DNA of 64,000 nt from an uncultured Aquimarina sp. Lineage in GTDB: Bacteria; Bacteroidota; Bacteroidia; Flavobacteriales; Flavobacteriaceae. The translations under genes and the position numbers were made by a program. The notes below the pieces were generated by a model that was given only the letters and a program-made list of their open reading frames with translations, did not search any database and was not told the DNA's origin. Shown here piece after piece: positions 47,119 through 57,202 of the stretch (position 1 is the stretch's first letter; every line of letters starts with the position of its first letter). The stretch is from NCBI GenBank assembly GCA_947498595.1, contig CANMKX010000002.1, forward strand, positions 186,001 through 250,000, in the 5' to 3' direction.

Positions 47119-47349
47119 TTATTCTTCGGAGAGATGGCGGCTGTTAACTAGTTTTTTTTTTTCTAAATATTTTGAAGCTGGTTGAACCTCTAGTCCCATC
47201 ATCTTTCCATCTTTATCAAATAGTATTCCAATTTCATTTTTAAACTCTTTTGGCCAAATTTCATTTTTATAATTAATCTTTTCCTTATCTATATCGTCTA
47301 CAAACCATATATATAATCCATCTACTTCTTCGTCGTATTCATATTTCAT
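47119..47349 (-). CDS. DUF2283 family protein, candidate immunity protein for the RHS toxin
   Basis: 76 residues. The N-terminus KYEYDEEVDGLYIWFVDD and central EIGILFDKDGKMMGLEVQPASKYL are the DUF2283 pattern (short acidic strands, then 'G.. LeiL.AS'). DUF2283 proteins are commonly beside DUF4258 or similar RNase-like toxins in predicted toxin-antitoxin pairs. Here the gene begins 11 nt after the stop of an RHS protein whose C-terminus looks like that toxin type. Cytoplasmic, no signal peptide, as expected for immunity. Immunity function is inferred. Confidence 0.78.
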   Translation of the reverse strand: MKYEYDEEVDGLYIWFVDDIDKEKINYKNEIWPKEFKNEIGILFDKDGKMMGLEVQPASKYLEKKKLVNSRHLSEE

Positions 47350-47360
47350 ATTTTGTTTTT

Positions 47361-50300
47361 TTAAAAATGAAACCCACTTGTTGGCCTTATACTCATAATT
47401 ATATTTCTAGTTTGGTCAACAGCTACTTTTACATCATTATGCCGATATATTTTAATTATATTTCCAGCAAATTTTCCTGTTCCTAATTCTGATATTATGT
47501 TACCTGACTGTTTAGCTCCATTTATTGTTCTACTAACTAATTCTTCTGTAGCTCCTCTACCTAATCCACTTTTTCTAAAAGCATGATTTGAAACTCTAAA
47601 CCCTTCAATAATTGATTTTTTTGTTAACGGTGTTGATCTTGATAATGGTTGTTGAAACATTCGAATTCCATCGTCAATAAATTCACTTCCCGCAATATCA
47701 TCAACCTTATTAATAATATTTCTAGTTGATTGATTTATAGCTTTCGAGGTATTAGAAAGAATTTTTGCTCCTCCAGAAATTCCTAACGTTCCAATTAATT
47801 GAGGAGGACGGTCTCCAAGAGTGTAATATTCTGGAACTTGATTAGCCCATATGTCACCACCGTTTAAGGCCCAAACTAAGTTATCTAAGAAGTCATAAAA
47901 CCCAAAATTATTGTTACTACTTGTAGTGCTTCCAACCAATAAAACTTCATCAAGATTTTGAACACCAGAAGTAAACAGGTAAGGGTCATTTCCTGTCAAA
48001 CCTCCCAATTCACCTGAAAGAGGTTTAAATCCTTCAGCAACCAGAGAATTAACAGAAGTTTCTTGACAACCAGGTTTATCACAGGCCATTCCTCCATCAG
48101 GATCAACCATAGTGATTGGATTATTTCCCATTCCTAAATAAGGTGAATGATATTGACTATACGGATCCGTAGTCAACCATCGTCCGATCCTACTATCCCA
48201 TAAACGTAATTGAAACGCTTCTTTCCCAGTTTCGGGATCAACTTCTTGCCCTTGATAAGCATATCGATACTCTTCGGCACCGCTCAGAGTACGATTAGGC
48301 ATTGGCATACCAAAAGGATAGTAATCTGTTGCCGAGGTTACTCCTATCGCTTCTCCAGTTTGAGTTCGGCCTACTACTGCTCTTACATTTCCTAAATGAT
48401 CTGTTAATTGATATAAACTTGTTCCTGTTTCACGTTTATAGACTCCTAATCGACTACTTCCGTAAATAGTATGTTCTATTACTGCCTCATTTCTATAAAT
48501 AGCCATCGTTGTTCCGCTAGCATCTCGTACATAATGTTCTGTATAATTTAAATTCCCATTCGATGGATTATACGATTCTTTTCGTACTCTATGTCCTTTA
48601 TCGCTATAATAAAATTTAACTAAAGGTACGTTATTTTTCGTTACTTCTGTTACTAATCCACTCGCATTGTATGCATATCCAATTCCTTCTTCGTTATTTT
48701 TGATTAATTGACCTATACTATTATACTCATAATTAGCTCCTTCTTGATCTTTTATGTCTTTTGCATTGGTTTCTAAAGTTACAGCATCATCCACTCGTAA
48801 TAATTGATTAGGTTTATCAGTTTTATAGTGGTACGACAACTGATCCATTTTGTTATTACCTCCTTCTACATTTTTATTACGATTCAGTCTTTGAATATTT
48901 CCATTAGCATCATAGCTAATTCCGTATACATTATAATCTCCATCTCCATTCACTTCTCCTCCATTATTTATTTTTGCTTCAAAAGTTAGATTACTTCCTC
49001 CTATTGCATGAAATCCCGGTTGTAATGTTATTGACTGACTCGCCTTTACTATTTCACTACTAGTTACCAAACTATTTCTATACTCATTTTCTAATAATGT
49101 TTCGTCTACAGATAATCCTTCATTAAAACTTGCTCCTTCCAACCAATTATTCTTATTATATTTATAATAATACGTATCTGTTACTCCATTATTCTCGTTT
49201 TTAGTATTCCAATCCCAAGCTTTGATATTTCCATTGTATTGATCAATTCCTTGACTAGTATTTGCGATTGGCTTTGGCGTATTGGTTCTTCTATAATCTT
49301 GGTTATAGTAATGCAAATTCATTCCAAATAAATCATTTATATCTCCTCCTGGGTCATTTTCTGCATTTAAATTCGGATTATTAATACTCTTTAATTGCCC
49401 ATTTAAATTATAAACATAATCAATCCCTTGCAAACCTTGAGCTATATTTACACGTTTCAATCCTCTTGTTTCATAATATGTATAACTTGCATTTTCTGTA
49501 TAAGAAATATCATCCAACGAGGTTTCCACTTTAACTAAACCATAATCTGCTGAATCATATGTATAGCGGTGCAGAAATTGTTCTGTTGTTATTCCTTTTT
49601 GGTATAATACTTTGGTAACTTGACTGGTAATAGCGTCGTACTCATAATCAATAGTTTTAACTCCTGAAAGTCCATTTATTTTTTGCACAACCCATTGTAC
49701 GCGGCCATAAATATCATAACTATACCAAGTAGTTGTTGTTGATGGATTGGTTGTATATGTTTTAGAAACATTACCTGAAACAAAACTTTGCTGTCCATAA
49801 TTTACAAATCTTGAATCTCCTTCAAAAGCAGCTTGTAATCCATCTGTATCTGCTCTATCATATACAGTATGTTGTTGTTCTGAATTAACTCCTATCAATG
49901 CCAAAATATCTGGATTATCTGGATCTAAATTTTCAAAATAACTAGTAACCAATCTTGGAGTCAATACACCACTAGTCACTGGTCTTGCATATTCATCATA
50001 ATTTGTATAAGAGAATTGATTTCCATTTTCATATTGTTTGATTGATTGAGAAAATCGAATTTGTCCATCTTTACGATATTTAAACTTTACTACTCCTTCA
50101 TCTGGGTTTGAAGACTCTTTTAACTGTCCTACTTCATTATAAAGATAAGTAGTTTGTAATTGCTCTAGTGGCTGTACTGAACTTGTTAACTGGTTTGCTT
50201 TATTGTAATAATTTAGGCTATAGTCATAATAATTTTCGCAATGCTGAACACCAAATTCTTCTGGAAAAATAGCCGATGCAGAAAGAAATATTGGGTTTCC

Positions 50301-51437
50301 AGAAATTGTGATTATAAAACCATATCGTGTTTCTAATCTATAAAAACCAGGCAATAAGCTATATGCATTTGTTGGTGATTTATTATCTATAACTTCTTCT
50401 GTAATCAAATTATAAATTCTATAATAATACCCAAGAGGTATTCCTCCTGTTGGCTCCACCTCGATATCTTTACGAATAGCTTCAATTTCTTTCTCTATTT
50501 CAATTGAGTTTTTTGCTTGTTCGTTAGCAAACTTGCTCTCTATAACTGTTTTTAAATTCTCTATTCCATTCTCAAAACTAGTCCCTTTTGGAATCACTGG
50601 AGATTTATCATACAATACAATGTTATCGCATCCTCCTTTAGGGATATGAATATCAACCCATCCTTGTTCCATGATACGCACGCTATTTGTTCTGGCAACC
50701 CCATTTGTATTTTCTTCATTACCACTTCGCGCTGTTGCTAATGTTCTTCCGTCTGTATCTACAAAAGTTACTGTTTCTATTTCATGAACATCTCTTGTAA
50801 CCGTTTTTAACACTTCCTTATTTACATAATTTGCAATACCAAAAGCTGTAGGTTGTGACAATTCTTGACCAGCTGGCATTGTAAAAGTATATGTTTGTTT
50901 CCATTCATTATCTATCTTATTCCCACCTATATTTCTCAATGGTTGATTAGGATTCAGTTCGCTAAAAATAGTCCGTATATAAGGTCTATCTGTTATGTCT
51001 TGATATCGCTCATTGATATTGTTTTCGCTATAATACCATCCTAATGTATTAGCAAATCCTCCAATCGTAGCTGGTGCATCAACATTGACATTATCAAAAT
51101 CAGACAATGTAAAAATAGTTCCATCTGTTTTTTTGATAAAAGCGTTTTCATAAGAAAAATTATAACCATATCCCACTGGAGCTGCTAATGTTTGCAATGC
51201 TGCTCTCCCATTTTTATCATATAATGTTTCGTTCACCCATGTTCTTTTAGTTTTAGGATCATAATTTTGAATTTGTATCGCCTTTCCTAATTTATCATAA
51301 TAACTTATTTGAGCTCCAGTTAGTGTACCATCAATTCTATAAGTTTTCGTTTTTACTGAATTTATATCTTGTGCTATCCCTATTTGCGTAATTCCTAATA
51401 TAAAGCAAATTACACTGTAGATTTTCATTAATTTCAT
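47361..51437 (-). CDS. RHS repeat protein with polymorphic-toxin-like C-terminus
   Basis: 1358 residues. Signal peptide (ICFILGITQIGIAQD, to about residue 23); a short N-terminal domain seen in Bacteroidota RHS proteins (QISYYDKLGKAIQIQNYDPKT); YD/RHS repeats such as YNEVGQLKESSNPDEGVVKF and YEYNSIGQLIKNNEE from about 430 to 1000, interrupted near 790-815 by a segment SITLQPGFHAIGGSNLTFEA that resembles a '3-coathanger stack' element. The RHS core DHLGNVRAVVGR, YYPFGMPMPN, LRLWDSRIGRWLTTDP and NPITMVDPDGG ends at residue 1116. The variable tail (1117-1358) has a linker and a final domain SNHAFRKSGLGRGATEELV.. IIKIYRHNDVKVAVDQTRNI (about 1287-1358), similar to DUF4258/BECR-type RNase toxins. 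11 nt before the DUF2283 gene. Confidence 0.9.
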   Translation of the reverse strand: MKLMKIYSVICFILGITQIGIAQDINSVKTKTYRIDGTLTGAQISYYDKLGKAIQIQNYDPKTKRTWVNETLYDKNGRAALQTLAAPVGYGYNFSYENAFIKKTDGTIFTLSDFDNVNVDAPATIGGFANTLGWYYSENNINERYQDITDRPYIRTIFSELNPNQPLRNIGGNKIDNEWKQTYTFTMPAGQELSQPTAFGIANYVNKEVLKTVTRDVHEIETVTFVDTDGRTLATARSGNEENTNGVARTNSVRIMEQGWVDIHIPKGGCDNIVLYDKSPVIPKGTSFENGIENLKTVIESKFANEQAKNSIEIEKEIEAIRKDIEVEPTGGIPLGYYYRIYNLITEEVIDNKSPTNAYSLLPGFYRLETRYGFIITISGNPIFLSASAIFPEEFGVQHCENYYDYSLNYYNKANQLTSSVQPLEQLQTTYLYNEVGQLKESSNPDEGVVKFKYRKDGQIRFSQSIKQYENGNQFSYTNYDEYARPVTSGVLTPRLVTSYFENLDPDNPDILALIGVNSEQQHTVYDRADTDGLQAAFEGDSRFVNYGQQSFVSGNVSKTYTTNPSTTTTWYSYDIYGRVQWVVQKINGLSGVKTIDYEYDAITSQVTKVLYQKGITTEQFLHRYTYDSADYGLVKVETSLDDISYTENASYTYYETRGLKRVNIAQGLQGIDYVYNLNGQLKSINNPNLNAENDPGGDINDLFGMNLHYYNQDYRRTNTPKPIANTSQGIDQYNGNIKAWDWNTKNENNGVTDTYYYKYNKNNWLEGASFNEGLSVDETLLENEYRNSLVTSSEIVKASQSITLQPGFHAIGGSNLTFEAKINNGGEVNGDGDYNVYGISYDANGNIQRLNRNKNVEGGNNKMDQLSYHYKTDKPNQLLRVDDAVTLETNAKDIKDQEGANYEYNSIGQLIKNNEEGIGYAYNASGLVTEVTKNNVPLVKFYYSDKGHRVRKESYNPSNGNLNYTEHYVRDASGTTMAIYRNEAVIEHTIYGSSRLGVYKRETGTSLYQLTDHLGNVRAVVGRTQTGEAIGVTSATDYYPFGMPMPNRTLSGAEEYRYAYQGQEVDPETGKEAFQLRLWDSRIGRWLTTDPYSQYHSPYLGMGNNPITMVDPDGGMACDKPGCQETSVNSLVAEGFKPLSGELGGLTGNDPYLFTSGVQNLDEVLLVGSTTSSNNNFGFYDFLDNLVWALNGGDIWANQVPEYYTLGDRPPQLIGTLGISGGAKILSNTSKAINQSTRNIINKVDDIAGSEFIDDGIRMFQQPLSRSTPLTKKSIIEGFRVSNHAFRKSGLGRGATEELVSRTINGAKQSGNIISELGTGKFAGNIIKIYRHNDVKVAVDQTRNIIMSIRPTSGFHF

Positions 51438-51454
51438 TTTTTGATTGCTTTATA

Positions 51455-54400
51455 TTAATTTGATTGATAAGTGTATTCATAAGTATTAATCAATTTCATT
51501 CCACCTTGAAATGTTGGTGCATCGATAACCTCCTGATATGTTTTAATTAACCTTCCTGTTTTATCATACTCATACTTAGTTGCTAAATTATTTGCTCCTA
51601 AAACTTCTGTTAATTCATCTCGTTCATTATACACATAACTAGTCATTGTTGACTCTAGCGGTAATATTCTGAAATCATCATAAATACCATCATTTGAAAT
51701 ATTAATTAAATACACATCTTGATTGGTCATAACTTCATCTGTATAAAAATTCATTTGTACCCAATCTCCTGCAAAAACTAATTCTTTTGGATGATACCCT
51801 ATTCTATATCCATCAACAGTTAATCTTGTTGTTTTATAATTCTCGCCATTTTTTAATACCCATACTGACGCTTTATATCTTTTCCCTGTTTTTGGTTTAA
51901 CGATAAAAATTATATTTTTTGTTGGTACATTTAAAGCATACTTACCTGTATGTGCTGTTGTAACTACAGCTGCTTGACCACCTTTCTTCACCTGTCCACT
52001 AAATTGATTTCCAGATATTAAATCTTCGGCCCCCGAATAAAACATTTCATTATATCCAGCATTGGCTACTGCAAATATCTTGGAATCTTCATCCCCATAT
52101 TTTCTAGATGCTTGGTTATTATTAACATCAACAGTTTCAATCGGACTAGAATAGTGATTATACTTATTAGTTGTTGATGTATTTAACCATTTTGTGTTAC
52201 TTTGATCTACATTTAGACTCCAATCAAATCCATCATCTTCTCCTATATATCCTATATAAACACCATCTGCATTCGTTGTTCCTTTCCATATATAATCTTT
52301 ATGCTTTCTCCATATTTTTTCTTTTTCATCAACTGGGTTTTCTATAGTTCCATCTGCATTCACATATTCCCATTGATTACTCCATGTTGTTATGTTAGCA
52401 GATATTTTATCCCATACGTCAATCCCTCTCTTCACCTCAGTTATTGAAATGCTTTCTTGAGTAAGCATATTTTTATTTAATGGATTGTCTGTTTTACTAC
52501 CTAATCCACTATATTCTAAAATATGATATGCTGGAGTTGTTTTTTCTTTATATATATTTCCATCGCTAGATTCACTTAAAATTTCGATAGGTACTCCTGA
52601 AAGTATATCGTACTTTTCATTAATACTAACCTTAGTAAAACCACCTTGTGTTATTCTTTGTTCCTTTAAAACATTTTGCTTTCTTATTTTATTAGATGAA
52701 TTCACATAATATTTCTTTTGTTGATCATTATTTATATGAATCTTAGTGTTTTTATATGTTTCTCCCAAAGTACCTTGCAAATTATCTGAACTCGACTTAT
52801 AAACATTTTCTGTAGCATACATTAATTGTCCCTTTGCATTAAATGTTTTATTATAAAGTAAACTCCCCATTGCAGAAGTATTGTCTATTAATTCATGCTT
52901 TGAAAAATTAACATCAACATTTTGAACTCTCCCTCCTAGTTGCAAATTAATATCACTAATATCTTTATTTTGTTTTAATGTAAGAGATATAAGATCATCT
53001 AGTTCAAATCCTCGGTTAGTATAATTAATATTTTTTGGTACTTTAAATTTATATTCATTATATCCTGTTAATCGATCATCTAACGAATAATTTTCCACTC
53101 TTACATATTCGTACATTACGTTAGGAGCAGGTAATTCTGTCACGAAATCTACATTTTTTGTATATTCAACAGGTGCGTATAAAGTTACTCCTGATGTTTT
53201 TCCTGTATTTGGATCATTATATTTATATCCTGTTTTATATTTCTCATTCGTTTCATTAATTATGGCTATACTTTTTACTCTCAAACCGCCACCTTCATTA
53301 TCTCCATTATTATATAGCTTTTTATTCGAATAAAAACTATACCTTGATCGTGTTCCATTACTAGTATCACGGGGATCTTCGCAATTCTTCTCATCTATTT
53401 TCTCATGCCATTCAGTTATTAGTTTATGATATGTTTTATAATAAACCCATTCTTCATTAAAACAACTCTTTCCTCTTCGTACAGTTGGGTGTATATTAAA
53501 ATCTGGCAAATCAAAAACAACTTTATCTTCTGTTACAGAAATTACATTAACCTCACCTGCAACATCTCCTATTCTATGGGCTTTATTTCCATTAGGGTGT
53601 CTCCAATGCAATACATCTATATAAGCTAATTTGCCTATCTCAAAGAATTTTCTAAAGTCTATTCTATGGATTGGATTATCTATATTTATTACCTCTAAAT
53701 ATTTACCATATGCTGATGATTCTCTAAAGCCAAACTTCAAATCTTCTCGTAAAACTCTATTTGTTTCAGCTACTTCTTTATGGTATGTATCTGGTTCATA
53801 CTCTACCTCTATAAGTCCTCCTGTAGGTGTTTGAATCGTTTTTAAACTCCAGACGTCAGGATTATTCTTATAAAAACCCCATGAATCATTTTGATCCTCA
53901 TTAAAACTCACATTTTGGTCGTAATAAGTAAATTTATATGGTGGGATTGTTTGAACTCCATCTCTACCTATATTTTGAACTGATTTCAATGTCAATTTCC
54001 CTTTTGATAAAGATTTCGAATTAGGTGTATTTTTTGCTAATGGATAATTTTCATCATAATTAAATTGAATAGTTTTTATAGCATTATTAATTATGTTAGG
54101 CGCCATTGCATTTACATCTCCAATATCTAAGACATTGCCATAAAATTCTCCTTTTAATTCTCTTCTATATCTAAATATTTGTCCAGATTGAGGTATTCCC
54201 TGAAGAACATATGTTTGATAATTTTCTATTACTTCTAAACTTCCTAGGTTTTTCACTAATGGTTCATTAGGATGTGTTTTTTGTATTTCGCTATAAGGAT
54301 TCTCGTTTTTCAAAACTACAATCTTATTTAGTCGAAGTGATTTATGTTCTTTTACATGAAAACTTGTTCCATGACTAGTTTTGATAACATCAGTAGAATT

Positions 54401-56449
54401 CATATGTGTGATAGGTCTTATAGCATCATACACACCTGACACATAAACATTCCCATCTTTCCCTTGCACTTGTGATCGAAAATGAACATCTTGAAACCAT
54501 TGCGTTCCCGTTGGTCCATTAGGAATATTGATTGGTGTGGAATAATCATCTCTTCGTTCTTCTTTAATAAATAAAGCCGTATGTGTTCTCGTCTTTATTT
54601 TATCTAGATAATAAATATCTTTTGCTCCCCAATTATAACTTTTTATACGATCAAATTCTTTAACTCCCTCATGTGGTGTCCTCCAAGTATACCCGTTACT
54701 CCATTTTCCATATTCAAAAGCTACCCAATATCCATAGTCACCTTCAGACAATTTGTTATCTCCATCAACATCTACATAGTCAGGTCCTGTTACCCCTGTT
54801 AATAACCAATGCGTAGCATAAGGCTCTAATTGCTGATTTTCCGAAAAAACAGTTTCTATATTTTCGTCAACTTTTGTAACTCTCGATATCTTTTCTCTTT
54901 GATATACAGGAATCGAATAATGATATGTTTTTCCGTCTAATGATGTTATTTTAAAAGCTCCTATACCATCTTCTGGTACTTCATCTGTATTTCTTACAAA
55001 ATCATTTGGAGTTAAAATTTTATTAGGATTTTCAATTAATTCTTTATTCGTATAAGTTTCAATATAATTCCCTTTCTTCATTCTACCTGTTTGTTCATTA
55101 TATGTATCTTGACCATATAGAACATCATTAAAAGAATTATTTAAAGTCAAATAATCAAATATATCTGTCGGATTGTTAATATTTGTATCCCACAGATCAG
55201 AAGTAATATTTAGATACGAAGAATATTCATTACTTAAATAAAAATGCATTTTATTCTCTTCTACTCCATCTATTTTCTTATTATAATCAACCAATTCATT
55301 TGGATATTCTCCTACAATAAAATTACCATAACCTCCAACACTCGTCTCTTTATTATAAGCATATCCTTGCTCTAGAATTTTGGGATTCATTATCCCTGAA
55401 ATACCTTGACCAGAAACAGAGTAGTCATCATAACTCAATGTTGTATAATTCCCTCTGGTTAATTCGCTTTCTCTATTAATTGTATTAAAAGATTCTTGAT
55501 TATCAAAATCTATTTTTTGTAGGAAATTATTATCATCATATACCTGTTTTGTATCTCCTAAATATAATGTTCCTTGATTTATTGTGTAATCTCGTTCATA
55601 AAAACTATACCTAGCTCTTGAATATGATAAATCTACTCTAACAAAAGGAGCTGGAATACTTATATTAAATGATTGCGTACTAAAATTCAAACTTCTTGCT
55701 CCCGTATTTTCTGTATTTAACCCTATAGATTTACCTGCTACAGAAACATCTAGACCATCTGAATTTAAAGAAACACCTATACCTGGTATATTTACACCTA
55801 CAGTAGCTTCACCAGTAATAAAAGATTGCCTTAAAGAGACCTGAGCAACACCTATACCTATACCTATACTTACTCCATCTGTTCCATAACTTATATTAGT
55901 TCCTAAATGAGATTCTTGTCTACCTGTGTCCAATCTAGAATTAAATCTATTTTGACCATTAAACGCTCTTTGTTCAGAATAACTTATATACTCTCCTGTA
56001 GTAGCTACTCCGCTAATTCCAAAATTAACACTCCCTCTAAAATTTGTTAGAACCCCTCCACTATCATGCACTACATTATATGTTTTGACTTGATTCCAAT
56101 CATCTGGTATTTTATTTAAATTTCTGTTAATTGCACCAGGATTTAATGTCCATCCCAATCCTACCCATGAAGCTTCTTGGTTAACAGCTACTCCTCCATG
56201 ATATGATAAAGCTATTGGATACCCTCCTTCTGGAGATGGAACCGTTAACAATGGCATTACATATGACATATCACCTGTTAATAAATTCACCATATCGGTT
56301 GCATCAACAGATTCAAAAGCAGCAGCTTCAGGAGATTTTGGCCCATTATTATTTGCCCACAATTGATTATACGGTATGAGAGTTTGTATAAAATTGAGTG
56401 TAAAAAACACTGCAATTATACGGTGTGAAAATTTAGTTTTTATCTTCAT
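51455..56449 (-). CDS. Large RHS-associated shell protein (TcB/SpvB-like partner)
   Basis: 1664 residues with signal peptide ending LWANN (residue 32). It starts DATDMVNLLTGDMSYVMPLL and PSPEGGYPIALSYHGGVAVNQEASWVGLGWTLNPGAI, the phrase found at the front of RHS/Tc-type shell proteins (compare SpvB/TcdB). Later parts carry long beta-rich stretches, a Gly/Ile/Val-rich region (about 190-270), and at the C-terminus RHS-like strands YVYNERDELTEVLGANNL and YEYDKTGRLIKTYQE. It is 17 nt before the toxin-bearing RHS protein, so the two may form one cocoon from two chains. Exact family name uncertain. Confidence 0.82.
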   Translation of the reverse strand: MKIKTKFSHRIIAVFFTLNFIQTLIPYNQLWANNNGPKSPEAAAFESVDATDMVNLLTGDMSYVMPLLTVPSPEGGYPIALSYHGGVAVNQEASWVGLGWTLNPGAINRNLNKIPDDWNQVKTYNVVHDSGGVLTNFRGSVNFGISGVATTGEYISYSEQRAFNGQNRFNSRLDTGRQESHLGTNISYGTDGVSIGIGIGVAQVSLRQSFITGEATVGVNIPGIGVSLNSDGLDVSVAGKSIGLNTENTGARSLNFSTQSFNISIPAPFVRVDLSYSRARYSFYERDYTINQGTLYLGDTKQVYDDNNFLQKIDFDNQESFNTINRESELTRGNYTTLSYDDYSVSGQGISGIMNPKILEQGYAYNKETSVGGYGNFIVGEYPNELVDYNKKIDGVEENKMHFYLSNEYSSYLNITSDLWDTNINNPTDIFDYLTLNNSFNDVLYGQDTYNEQTGRMKKGNYIETYTNKELIENPNKILTPNDFVRNTDEVPEDGIGAFKITSLDGKTYHYSIPVYQREKISRVTKVDENIETVFSENQQLEPYATHWLLTGVTGPDYVDVDGDNKLSEGDYGYWVAFEYGKWSNGYTWRTPHEGVKEFDRIKSYNWGAKDIYYLDKIKTRTHTALFIKEERRDDYSTPINIPNGPTGTQWFQDVHFRSQVQGKDGNVYVSGVYDAIRPITHMNSTDVIKTSHGTSFHVKEHKSLRLNKIVVLKNENPYSEIQKTHPNEPLVKNLGSLEVIENYQTYVLQGIPQSGQIFRYRRELKGEFYGNVLDIGDVNAMAPNIINNAIKTIQFNYDENYPLAKNTPNSKSLSKGKLTLKSVQNIGRDGVQTIPPYKFTYYDQNVSFNEDQNDSWGFYKNNPDVWSLKTIQTPTGGLIEVEYEPDTYHKEVAETNRVLREDLKFGFRESSAYGKYLEVINIDNPIHRIDFRKFFEIGKLAYIDVLHWRHPNGNKAHRIGDVAGEVNVISVTEDKVVFDLPDFNIHPTVRRGKSCFNEEWVYYKTYHKLITEWHEKIDEKNCEDPRDTSNGTRSRYSFYSNKKLYNNGDNEGGGLRVKSIAIINETNEKYKTGYKYNDPNTGKTSGVTLYAPVEYTKNVDFVTELPAPNVMYEYVRVENYSLDDRLTGYNEYKFKVPKNINYTNRGFELDDLISLTLKQNKDISDINLQLGGRVQNVDVNFSKHELIDNTSAMGSLLYNKTFNAKGQLMYATENVYKSSSDNLQGTLGETYKNTKIHINNDQQKKYYVNSSNKIRKQNVLKEQRITQGGFTKVSINEKYDILSGVPIEILSESSDGNIYKEKTTPAYHILEYSGLGSKTDNPLNKNMLTQESISITEVKRGIDVWDKISANITTWSNQWEYVNADGTIENPVDEKEKIWRKHKDYIWKGTTNADGVYIGYIGEDDGFDWSLNVDQSNTKWLNTSTTNKYNHYSSPIETVDVNNNQASRKYGDEDSKIFAVANAGYNEMFYSGAEDLISGNQFSGQVKKGGQAAVVTTAHTGKYALNVPTKNIIFIVKPKTGKRYKASVWVLKNGENYKTTRLTVDGYRIGYHPKELVFAGDWVQMNFYTDEVMTNQDVYLINISNDGIYDDFRILPLESTMTSYVYNERDELTEVLGANNLATKYEYDKTGRLIKTYQEVIDAPTFQGGMKLINTYEYTYQSN

Positions 56450-56515
56450 ATTAGTATTATAAAGGAGTATTCGTTCTTTGATTATTATTTTTAACTATGA
56501 CAGCTATTCTATTAA

Positions 56516-57124
56516 CTATCTATTAAATCGTAGTTTTGGTTCTTTTTTTATAATTTCTGTAGGTATTTTAAACTTCACTTCCCCAGTATACATTCCCAAA
56601 TCTTCTATCGTAAAATTAAAATATGTTTCTTCTAACAGTTTCTTATCTCGAGGATAAACTAGTAATAATGTAGTTGCTTTACTCATCCCGTACATTCGAG
56701 GATATATATAATCTGCCATAGGAATGGTGTCTTTTTGAGGTGTAAAAACATGAATCCTATCCTCCATCCCGAATGCTAACTGATTTACCATTCCTCCAAA
56801 TTGCTGGCGATTTTGAGCTACACTACTTAATAATTCTTGATTATTTTTTGACATTGACAAATTAAAATACAGATATTTTCTATATTTAATTCGTAAACTA
56901 TCTAACGCTGCTTTTGTGGTAGTTTCTGTAGCTTCTTGTGCTACCAATAAGTCTGTTGGCTTGTATACCAATGAAAAGTCAACTCCGTTTATTGTTTTGG
57001 TTTGCACATATTCTTGTGCTGGATCTTTTAGGTATTTCCACATGTCGTCTGTTGTCTCAAAAGTATTTTGAGTACAACTTATCAATGTAATTATTACAAT
57101 AAAATAACATACTTTTTTAATCAT
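56516..57124 (-). CDS. Lipoprotein of the RHS cassette
   Basis: 202 residues. Lipobox LISCTQ near residue 17. No family recognised. The body looks alpha/beta with a NGVDFSLVYKPTDLLVAQEA region, a YFNLSMSKNNQELLSSVAQNR helix and YNFTIEDLGMYTGEV-like strands near the end. It lies between the OmpH-like gene and the shell gene, and is read with them. It may hold the RHS shell at the outer membrane or assist its folding; this is inference from position. Confidence 0.72.
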   Translation of the reverse strand: MIKKVCYFIVIITLISCTQNTFETTDDMWKYLKDPAQEYVQTKTINGVDFSLVYKPTDLLVAQEATETTTKAALDSLRIKYRKYLYFNLSMSKNNQELLSSVAQNRQQFGGMVNQLAFGMEDRIHVFTPQKDTIPMADYIYPRMYGMSKATTLLLVYPRDKKLLEETYFNFTIEDLGMYTGEVKFKIPTEIIKKEPKLRFNR

Positions 57125-57202
57125 ATTGATATGATATCTTGATTCGCTTTAATTGATATTAACCACTTTTAAGGTGATCTTAAAAGTGGTTCTTTTTACA
57201 CT

